From contig NZ_MSGP01000180.1 in NCBI RefSeq assembly GCF_002078235.1, forward strand, positions 1 to 37,360: a stretch of DNA of 37,360 nucleotides, read 5' to 3'. The stretch comes from Streptomyces viridosporus (GTDB lineage: Bacteria > Actinomycetota > Actinomycetes > Streptomycetales > Streptomycetaceae). The translations under genes and the position numbers were made by a program. Each line of letters starts with the position of its first letter. Position 1 is the first letter of the stretch. Below are positions 33,601-37,360 of this stretch, in pieces. A model generated the notes under the pieces. That model saw nothing but the letters and a program-made list of their open reading frames with translations. It did not search any database and was not told where the DNA came from.

Positions 33601-33632
33601 ACGACACGGACCGAACCGAAGGGCGGCCCTAG
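27681..33632 (+). CDS. pksE: iterative enediyne polyketide synthase (PKSE)
   Basis: A 1983-residue type I iterative synthase that builds the linear polyene from which the enediyne core is made. The domains are in the order unique to PKSE. KS: Cys212 in VDGACSSS, His345 in EGHGTGTAVG, His385 in IGHTKAAAG. AT: Ser656 in GHSLGELSALH, His757 in SHAFHS. A linker with a 4-residue repeat follows. ACP: DDLHLSSITVGQ, with Ser1015 the likely phosphopantetheine site. KR: TGGGKGISAE cofactor motif, Tyr1394 and Asn1398 in HYATAN. DH: His1524 in ADHLLDGNLLLP. C-terminal PPTase: ACDIEAV (Asp1874, Glu1876) and VWSAVECLRKAG, which arms its own ACP. All active-site residues I looked for are present, so it should be functional. 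Ring size (9- or 10-membered) cannot be decided by eye. It overlaps UnbU upstream and is followed 3 bp later by the thioesterase. Confidence 0.98.
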   Translation: MSRIAIVGIACRYPDADSPQELWDNAVAGRRAFRRLPDVRMNLDDYWDADPSTPDTFYARNAAVLEGYAFDRIAHRIAGSTFRSTDMTHWLALDTAARALADAGFPDGEGLPRERTGVVVGNTLTGEFTRANVMRLRWPYVRRVMASALAGQDGWDDARVADFLAEVESSYKEPFPAVDEDTLAGGLANTIAGRICNHFDLGGGGYTVDGACSSSLLSVTTVGTALLSGDIDVGVAGGVDLSIDPFEIIGFAKTGALAKGEMKLYDRGSNGFWPGEGCGIVVMMREEDALAAGHRVYATIAGWGISSDGQGGITRPEVSGYRLALRRAYERAGFGIETVRLFEGHGTGTAVGDTTELTALTEERAAAGPDVPVAAITSVKGMIGHTKAAAGIAGLIKAVLALDHHTVPPSIGTVDPHDLLTGERANLKALRKAEPWPEDAPRRAGITAMGFGGINTHVVLDEPATRRRPPAHHRPVALADSPQDCELLVLDADSPRHLRTRITEVADFVAGVSYGQVADLAATLQRELRGRPHRAAVVVSSPEDAERRLRHLAGLLESGESTYTAADTRGFLGKVTGPARVGFLFPGQGSGRGTGGGALRRRFAQAADVFDRAGLPSTGDMVATDVAQPRIVTGSAAGLRVLDALRLGATVAVGHSLGELSALHWAGAFDERTLLEAARVRGGAMARHSASGTMASLHASPERAEELITGLDVVVAGYNGPGQTVVAGPVEAVRDVERRAGEAGVDCTRLPVSHAFHSPLVAPAAEAFGTWLADADLGQVHGRVVSTVTGAGLDRDTDVPALLSRQITAPVRFTQAVREAARHADLFVEVGPGRVLSGIARAATDVPAVALDTDDESLRGLLGVAGAAFVAGAPVALEVLFQGRLIRPLTVGQEFSFLSSPCEQAPRDGVPPARAPRPDTARVPAGATAAAARVPGTRPGTPAPPAAVSAASAGEPSPVVEETIEETAEETAEETAAEREPALDVLRDLVAERAELPAELVDPDSRLLDDLHLSSITVGQIVNLAAARLGIAPTQLSTNFATASLTELAEALDTLVGTGATAAGDAGVAAVAGAAPWARPFAVDLQEVAAPSAGAAEACGAWELFGTADRAFCQDLRTALEGAGTGSGVLAVLPRDCTRQEVDEALAAARSALAGDRGRRFVLVQDGRGAAGLAKTLHQEAPHLRTTIVRTPLNGDAVARVVAEVRATDRFGEAHYDAAGVRRVPTLRALPVRQETTDLPLDATDVLLVTGGGKGISAECALAVARRTGAKLAVLGRSDPAADTELAENLARMADSGVGVHYARADVTDPERTAAAVAELERTLGKITGVLHGAGRNEPAALTELDAEDFRRTFAPKVDGLRTVLDAVGADGLKLLVSFGSIIGRAGLRGEAHYATANEWLADLTEEVARAHPRLRARCVEWSVWSGVGMGEKLSVVESLSREGITPVSPDQGVEILLRLISDPDAPVVTVVSGRTEGIETVRRDLPPLPLLRFTGNPLVRYHGVELVTEVELNAGTDPYLADHLLDGNLLLPAVMGMEAMVQVATAATGWSGTPVIEGAEFLRPIVVPPNGSARIRVAATVTGRDTVDVAVHAEDTGFVAEHFRARLVFGGAQTPDGPPEQVPEGTAPVPLDPAADLYGGLLFQGERFQRLRRFHRAAARHVDADVDVRRHPEGWFAGFLPGRLLLADPGMRDALMHGNQVCVPDATLLPSGVERIHPLGSGDHVPERLRYTAVERSRDGNTYVYDIAVRDEDGTVVERWEGLTLHAVRRTDGAGPWVAPLLGPYLERTLEEVLDARIAVAVEPHGGQPAGSVTQRRGFTADAAARALGTPVTVSHRPDGRPELEPDRHLSMSAAHGLGVTLSAVSGSEVACDIEAVSMRSATEWQGLLGEHAPVAQLVAKETGEAPDTAATRVWSAVECLRKAGIMAGAPLTVLPRRREAWVEFTAGGIRIATFVTALRDALEPAVFAFLVHDTDRTEGRP
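30561..30608 (+). repeat. four 12-bp tandem repeats in the PKSE AT-ACP linker
   Basis: Four in-frame units of GAGGAGACGGCC (the first with ATC at the end, the third with GAA) encode four E-E-T-I/A units at residues 961-976. They form an acidic, probably helical linker between AT and ACP. Perfect units like these are prone to copy-number change. Confidence 0.8.
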
Positions 33633-33635
33633 ACC

Positions 33636-34094
33636 ATGGTGGAAGACTACTTCGAGTACCGGCACACCGTCGGCTTCGAGGAGACCAACCTCGTCGGCAA
33701 CGTCTACTACGTCAACTACCTGCGCTGGCAGGGGCGTTGCCGGGAGATGTTCCTCCAGGACAAGGCGCCGGAGGTGCTGGCGGACCTGCAGGACGACCTC
33801 AAGCTGTTCACGCTGAAGGTGGACTGCGAGTTCTTCGCCGAGATCACCGCCTTCGACGAGCTGTCCATCCGGATGCGCCTGTCCGAACTGGGCCAGACCC
33901 AGCTGGAGTTCACCTTCGACTACGTCAAGGTCACCGGGGGCGCCGAGATCCTGGTGGCCCGCGGCCGCCAGCGCATCGCCTGCATGCGCGGTCCCAACAC
34001 CAACACGGTGCCCTCGCTCATCCCGGAGCCCCTGGCCCGCGCGCTGCGGCCGTACACGGCGCGGCCCGCCTTCCCGACGGGGCGGACCGCGTGA
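33636..34094 (+). CDS. enediyne hot-dog thioesterase
   Basis: A 152-residue single hot-dog-fold thioesterase of the enediyne group (SgcE10/CalE7/DynE7-type). It should hydrolyse the polyene from the ACP of the adjacent PKSE. In studied systems the pair releases a heptaene or related polyene. The family signature is present: EYRHTVGFEETNLVGNVYYV, then NYLRWQGRCREMFL with the conserved Arg, and KVDCEFFAEITAFDELSIRM for the long central helix and strands. Length is normal. The ATG at 33636 lies 3 bp after the PKSE stop. Its own stop overlaps the GTG of the flavin reductase (GTGA). Position and match leave little room for another function. Confidence 0.96.
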   Translation: MVEDYFEYRHTVGFEETNLVGNVYYVNYLRWQGRCREMFLQDKAPEVLADLQDDLKLFTLKVDCEFFAEITAFDELSIRMRLSELGQTQLEFTFDYVKVTGGAEILVARGRQRIACMRGPNTNTVPSLIPEPLARALRPYTARPAFPTGRTA

Positions 34095-34630
34095 GCGCCC
34101 TGACCGCGGCGCCGCCGCGGACCGCCGCCGCCGGCGACGCCACGCGGCTGCGGCGGGCCTTCGGGGCGTTCGCCACCGGGGTGACCGTGGTGACGGCCGG
34201 CGGCGCCTCCCCGCGGGGCATGACCGCCAACTCGTTCACCTCCGTCTCCCTCGACCCGCCGCTCGTCCTGCTGTGCGTCGGCAGGGACGCCGGGATGTAC
34301 CGCAGTCTCGCCGAGGCCGACACGTTCGCCGTGTCGGTCCTGGCCGCCGGCCAGGAGGACGTGGCCCGGTACTTCGCCAGCCGCTCGCGGCCCGCCGGCG
34401 CGCGGCAGTTCGACGCCGTCGGCTCGCTGCCGGGCCGCGAGGGCGCCGCCCCCCTGATCGCCGGGGCGGTGGCCCACTTCGAATGCGCGAAGTGGCGGAC
34501 GTACGACGGCGGCGACCACGTGATCGTCCTGGGCCGGGTGCTCGCCCTGGACGAGGCGCCGGAGTGCGAGCCGCTGGTGTTCCACGGCGGCCGCTTCCGG
34601 CACCTCTCCGACCGCGCACCGGAGGTGTGA
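34091..34630 (+). CDS. flavin reductase (NADH:FAD/FMN oxidoreductase)
   Basis: A 179-residue flavin reductase-like protein of the HpaC/SgcE6 type. The family elements are FGAFATGVTVVTA, RGMTANSFTSVSLDPPLVL (flavin-phosphate binding) and DHVIVLGRVLAL near the C-terminus. It should use NADH or NADPH to give free reduced flavin to a partner monooxygenase. In enediyne clusters such reductases serve flavin-dependent hydroxylases or halogenases, which are not in this window and would lie outside or elsewhere on the replicon. The start is a GTG at 34091 overlapping the thioesterase stop. The P450 gene begins 1 bp after its stop. A P450 does not normally take electrons from such reductases, so direct pairing of these two neighbours is unlikely. 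Confidence 0.93.
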   Translation: MSALTAAPPRTAAAGDATRLRRAFGAFATGVTVVTAGGASPRGMTANSFTSVSLDPPLVLLCVGRDAGMYRSLAEADTFAVSVLAAGQEDVARYFASRSRPAGARQFDAVGSLPGREGAAPLIAGAVAHFECAKWRTYDGGDHVIVLGRVLALDEAPECEPLVFHGGRFRHLSDRAPEV

Positions 34631-34631
34631 C

Positions 34632-35981
34632 ATGGGCGTGCACCCCCCGGGCCCGCCGGTGTGGGCCCTGCCCGGGCTGCTGCGCAAGCTCGCCGTGGAC
34701 CGGCTCGGCATGATGCGGGACGCCGCCCGGCTGTCCGACGCCGTGCGGGTCGCCATGGGACCGAAGAAGATGTACATCTTCAACCGGCCCGACTACGCCA
34801 AGCACGTCCTGGCCGACAACGCCGCCAACTACCACAAGGGCATCGGCCTGGTGGAGTCCCGCAGGATCCTCGGGGACGGGCTGCTCACCAGCGAGGGCGA
34901 GCTGTGGCGCGCCCAGCGCGCCAACGTCCAGCCCGCGTTCCGGCCCCGGCGCATCGCCGAACAGGCGGGAGCGGTCGCCGAGGAGGCGGCCGCGCTGGTC
35001 GCCCTGCTGCGCACCCGGGCCGGGCAGGGGCCCGTCGACGTGCTCGAGGAGGTCACCGGACTGACCCTCGGGGTGCTGGGCCGCACCCTCATGGACACGT
35101 CCCTGGACGGTCACGGCGGCATCGCCCACGCCTTCGAGGCGGTCCAGGACCAGGCGATGTTCGACATGGTGACGCAGGGACTGGTGCCGGCCTGGGTGCC
35201 GCTGGGCACCCAGCGGCGGTTCCGCAGGGCCCGCGGGGACCTGGCCCGGACCGTCGACGCGCTGGTCGCCGACCGCGGCGCCCGGCTGGACGAGGACGAT
35301 CCCGGTGACGACGCGTTCGCCCGGATGATCCTGGCCGCGCGCCGCCACGACGACCCCGCCGTGGGGCGCCGGCGCCTGCGCGAGGAACTCGTCACCCTGC
35401 TCCTGGCCGGGCACGAGACGACGGCGAGCACCCTGGGGTGGACGCTGTTCCTGCTGGCCCGCCACCCGCACGTGCGCGACCTGCTGCGGGACGAGGCCCG
35501 CGCCGTCCTGGCCGACGGCCGCCTGCCGGACGCCGACGACCTGCACAAGCTGACGTACACCACCCAGGTCGTCCAGGAGGCCATGCGGCTGTACCCACCG
35601 GTGTGGATCCTGCCGCGCATCGCGCAGCGGCCCGACGTGGTGGGCGGCTTCACGGTTCCGGCGGGGGCGGACGTCCTGGTCTGCCCCTACACCCTGCACC
35701 GCCACCCGGACCTGTGGGACGCCCCCGAGCGGTTCGACCCGGGTCGCTTCGACGCGGCGCGGGCCGCCAACCGCCCCCGTTACGCCTACATCCCCTTCGG
35801 CGCGGGGCCCCGGTTCTGCGTGGGCAGCGGCCTGGGGGTGATGGAGGCCGTCTTCGTCACCGCGCTGGTCACCCGGGACCTGGACCTGGACGTCGTACCG
35901 GGGCACCGGGGCGTGCCGGAACCGATGATGTCCCTGCGGATGCGCGGCGGACTGCCGATGACGGTCCGGGAGGCCGACTGA
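34632..35981 (+). CDS. cytochrome P450
   Basis: A 449-residue soluble cytochrome P450. The oxygen-activation helix has LLLAGHETTASTLGW; the ExxR motif is QEAMRLYPP; PERFDPGRF follows; and the heme-binding loop FGAGPRFCVG contains the thiolate ligand Cys396. Length and the absence of a signal anchor fit a bacterial enzyme, although the sequence resembles the CYP102/CYP110-like bacterial group more than the short CYP105 type. It is the last gene of the coupled run, 1 bp after the flavin reductase, so it likely oxidises the nascent enediyne core or a peripheral unit. The actual substrate is unknown. No ferredoxin or ferredoxin reductase is encoded here, so redox partners must come from elsewhere. 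The ATG at 34632 is well placed; a strong terminator hairpin follows 26 bp after the stop. Confidence 0.95.
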   Translation: MGVHPPGPPVWALPGLLRKLAVDRLGMMRDAARLSDAVRVAMGPKKMYIFNRPDYAKHVLADNAANYHKGIGLVESRRILGDGLLTSEGELWRAQRANVQPAFRPRRIAEQAGAVAEEAAALVALLRTRAGQGPVDVLEEVTGLTLGVLGRTLMDTSLDGHGGIAHAFEAVQDQAMFDMVTQGLVPAWVPLGTQRRFRRARGDLARTVDALVADRGARLDEDDPGDDAFARMILAARRHDDPAVGRRRLREELVTLLLAGHETTASTLGWTLFLLARHPHVRDLLRDEARAVLADGRLPDADDLHKLTYTTQVVQEAMRLYPPVWILPRIAQRPDVVGGFTVPAGADVLVCPYTLHRHPDLWDAPERFDPGRFDAARAANRPRYAYIPFGAGPRFCVGSGLGVMEAVFVTALVTRDLDLDVVPGHRGVPEPMMSLRMRGGLPMTVREAD

Positions 35982-36007
35982 CGTGCTCGCGGCGGGGCGC
36001 ACCGAAA

Positions 36008-36063
36008 AAGGGGAAAAGGGGGCGGGCCACGGTATCGACCGTGGCCCGCCCCCTTTTCCCCTT
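36008..36063. terminator. 26-bp perfect-stem bidirectional terminator
   Basis: 36008-36033 pairs perfectly with 36038-36063 around the loop ATCG, followed by a pyrimidine-rich tract. It separates the rightward warhead operon from the leftward AraC-type gene. A stem this long and perfect is unusual. Confidence 0.9.
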
Positions 36064-36106
36064 CTTTCCCTTTCTTTCCCCTCCGTTTTCCTTTCGCCGC
36101 CGTCGG

Positions 36107-36877
36107 TCAGCCGACGGCCTGCTCGAGCGCGTTGGTCCGCAGGTCGAGCAGTGCCATCAGCACCGGCGGGTCCAGCGCCCCGACCGGGCGCAGCACGATC
36201 TCGGCGGGCAGCGGCAGCGTCTCCGCGTGCGCGGTGACCGGTCCGTAACGGCCCACGGAGACGGTGTCCTCGTCCCCCGTGCCCGAGGGGAGGTGCTCGC
36301 TGCCGTACGGGACGGAGTGGACGAGCAGGTACCAGGTGCCCGCGGGAACGTCGCGCAGCTCGAAGGCGCCGGGGCCGTCCAGGACGGTGCAGCGCACCGG
36401 CTGCCCCTGGGGGACCGGGGTGGGGAAGAGGCCGACGAAACAGTGCCCGGGGGAGCGGCCCTCGGCCAGGGAGACCTGCCCGCGCAGGGTGGTGCTCGAG
36501 CCGTCGCCCTCGAAGCCCGCGTCGGGGTCGATGGCCGGGGTGAATCCGCCGAGCTCCCTGAACACGCTCGGAGAAACACCCACACAGGCCTTGAACCGGG
36601 AGCTGAACGTGCCCACGCTGCTGTATCCGACCTGACTGCTGATGTCGGCCACGCTGAACGTGGTGTCGACCAGGAGGCGTTTCGCCTCCTGCAGCCGGAG
36701 CGCGGAGAGAAAACGTCCGGGGGACGTGCCCGTCACATCCCGGAACACCCGGGTGAAGTGGAACTTGCTGAACATTGCGGTGCGCGCCATGTCGTCGATG
36801 GTGAGATCCTGGCCGAGATTGGCCTGCATATCGTCGATCACCCTGTGGACTGCACGCTCGATCGTGGTGGAGGTCAC
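36107..36877 (-). CDS. AraC-family regulator with N-terminal DNA-binding domain
   Basis: A 256-residue regulator. The two helix-turn-helix units of the AraC domain are at the N-terminus: LTIDDMARTAMFSKFHFTRV (about 25-44) and SVADISSQVGYSSVGTFSSR (about 75-94), followed by VGVSPSVFRE. The C-terminal 145 residues form a beta-rich domain (TLRGQVSLAEGR, GAFELRDVPAGTWYLLVHSV) that looks like a carboxypeptidase-regulatory or transthyretin-type fold rather than the usual cupin. AraC regulators occur in known enediyne clusters, for example SgcR2, so this is a likely pathway activator. It is convergent with the warhead operon. The start is a GTG at 36877 with GGGAGAAACG just upstream. What the C-terminal domain binds is unknown. 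Confidence 0.9.
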   Translation of the reverse strand: MTSTTIERAVHRVIDDMQANLGQDLTIDDMARTAMFSKFHFTRVFRDVTGTSPGRFLSALRLQEAKRLLVDTTFSVADISSQVGYSSVGTFSSRFKACVGVSPSVFRELGGFTPAIDPDAGFEGDGSSTTLRGQVSLAEGRSPGHCFVGLFPTPVPQGQPVRCTVLDGPGAFELRDVPAGTWYLLVHSVPYGSEHLPSGTGDEDTVSVGRYGPVTAHAETLPLPAEIVLRPVGALDPPVLMALLDLRTNALEQAVG

Positions 36878-36916
36878 CGTTTCTCCCTGTGGTCGAGAAT
36901 GGCGATACCGCGCCTT

Positions 36917-37360
36917 TCAGTTCCGGCTCGTCGGCGCGGTCCGAACGGTGCCGGTGGGCCCCATGTCGGTCAGACGGCGGCTGGCCAGGTCCTCGGCGAA
37001 CCTGCGCCAGGTGTGGGAGCACTGCAGAGCCAGCTCGGCCACGGTGGCCGTGCAGTGCGGGGGTACGGCGCCCGCCTGCTGCCGCCATGCCTCGTCCACC
37101 ACGAAGTGGGTGTGCAGCCAGCGCAGGAAGTGGCGTCCGGACTCGGACTGGCGCAGCGACGGGTCGGCGGCGAGGTTGCGGAGCGTCTCCAGCGGGGTGC
37201 GGCTGCGTCCGCCGGTGGCCGGCCGCCCGGCCACCGGCCGTCCGGGTGCGGCCCCCGCCGGCTCCCGGTCCGCGGGGGCGGCCGGGGCGGAGCCGGCGTC
37301 CGGTGCCCGGCGCTCCGGCGCCTTGCCGCGCCGCCGGCTCGGCACCGGGGTCTCGCCGCG
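36917..37360 (-). CDS. unidentified protein, partial (runs off right edge)
   Basis: 147 residues are visible and the frame stays open to the right edge, so the true start is probably outside, although a GTG at 37345 is possible. The first 50 visible residues are Arg/Pro/Ala-rich and look disordered. The remainder is helical and contains TPLETLRNLAADPSLRQSE, SGRHFLRWLHTHFVVDEAWR and ALQCSHTWRRFAEDLASRR. I do not recognise the family. Cys and His residues are few, and no membrane segment is visible. It ends 39 bp upstream of the GTG of the AraC-type gene in the same direction, so the two are probably co-transcribed and may both belong to the enediyne cluster. A short regulatory or accessory protein is as likely as the tail of a larger enzyme. 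Confidence 0.6.
   Translation of the reverse strand, partial: RGETPVPSRRRGKAPERRAPDAGSAPAAPADREPAGAAPGRPVAGRPATGGRSRTPLETLRNLAADPSLRQSESGRHFLRWLHTHFVVDEAWRQQAGAVPPHCTATVAELALQCSHTWRRFAEDLASRRLTDMGPTGTVRTAPTSRN

Noticed and set aside
27423..33665. Minus-strand reading of about 2080 codons opposite PKSE
   Set aside because: An antisense shadow of PKSE created by high GC at third positions; no domain content.
34091..35981. Flavin reductase as redox partner of the neighbouring P450
   Set aside because: P450s use ferredoxin or fused reductases; HpaC-type reductases serve flavin-dependent monooxygenases. Adjacency alone does not support the pairing.
1..37360. CRISPR arrays, tRNA or rRNA genes, riboswitches
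   Set aside because: No regularly spaced repeats of CRISPR type, no tRNA-like cloverleaf or rRNA segment, and no riboswitch consensus was noticed.

Overview
The window is very GC-rich actinobacterial DNA. Codon use, start-stop overlaps, TTA codons confined to a few genes, and gene families such as AfsA/ArpA, DUF6223 and DUF6008 all point to Streptomyces or a close relative. It also carries a plasmid-type partition operon and a likely replication module, so I read it as part of a large, probably linear, plasmid that carries the left part of an enediyne antibiotic cluster. Replicon type and linearity are inferred; no telomere is visible.

Left arm (1-8.1 kb), accessory genes. A truncated sensor kinase lies 28 bp downstream of a CPBP-family membrane protease. 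Next come a CBS-CBS-BON protein, a NarL-type response regulator/histidine kinase pair with overlapping ends, a small DUF6223 membrane protein and a secreted GH5-type glycoside hydrolase. A 15-bp terminator stem separates this arm from the plasmid module.

Plasmid module (8.1-17.2 kb). parA and parB overlap. Three copies of a centromere-like palindrome (TATCACGCCGTGATA core) lie inside parB, upstream of parA, and about 1.7 kb further on. ParA has an N-terminal extension with two ribbon-helix-helix-like units. A zinc-ribbon-like hypothetical protein follows. Two overlapping winged-helix genes then face an intergenic stretch with A+T-rich segments and long inverted and direct repeats, the best origin candidate. 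A DUF6008-type membrane protein and a double-HTH, double-Cys4 protein complete the module.

Signalling block (17.2-22.6 kb). An AfsA-type gamma-butyrolactone synthase diverges from an ArpA/ScbR-type receptor that overlaps a degenerate NAD-dependent epimerase. A second ArpA-like regulator, an IS701-like transposase ORF without visible ends, and an HxlR regulator follow. Two candidate autoregulatory elements lie in the divergent intergenic regions.

Enediyne warhead block (22.6-36 kb). Two tandem DUF1702 genes, UnbV (FG-GAP/calcium-loop protein), UnbU (RnfD-like membrane protein), the iterative enediyne polyketide synthase PKSE (KS-AT-ACP-KR-DH-PPTase, 1983 aa), the hot-dog thioesterase, a flavin reductase and a cytochrome P450 all run in one direction. 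From the second DUF1702 gene to the P450 the genes overlap or are 1-3 bp apart. The run ends in a 26-bp perfect hairpin. PKSE plus thioesterase should build and release the polyene precursor, and the DUF1702/UnbV/UnbU proteins are the conserved accessory set. Beyond the hairpin an AraC-type regulator and an unrecognised partial ORF run back from the right edge, so the cluster probably continues outside the window. TTA codons in the epimerase, the second DUF1702 gene and the double-HTH protein suggest bldA-dependent timing.
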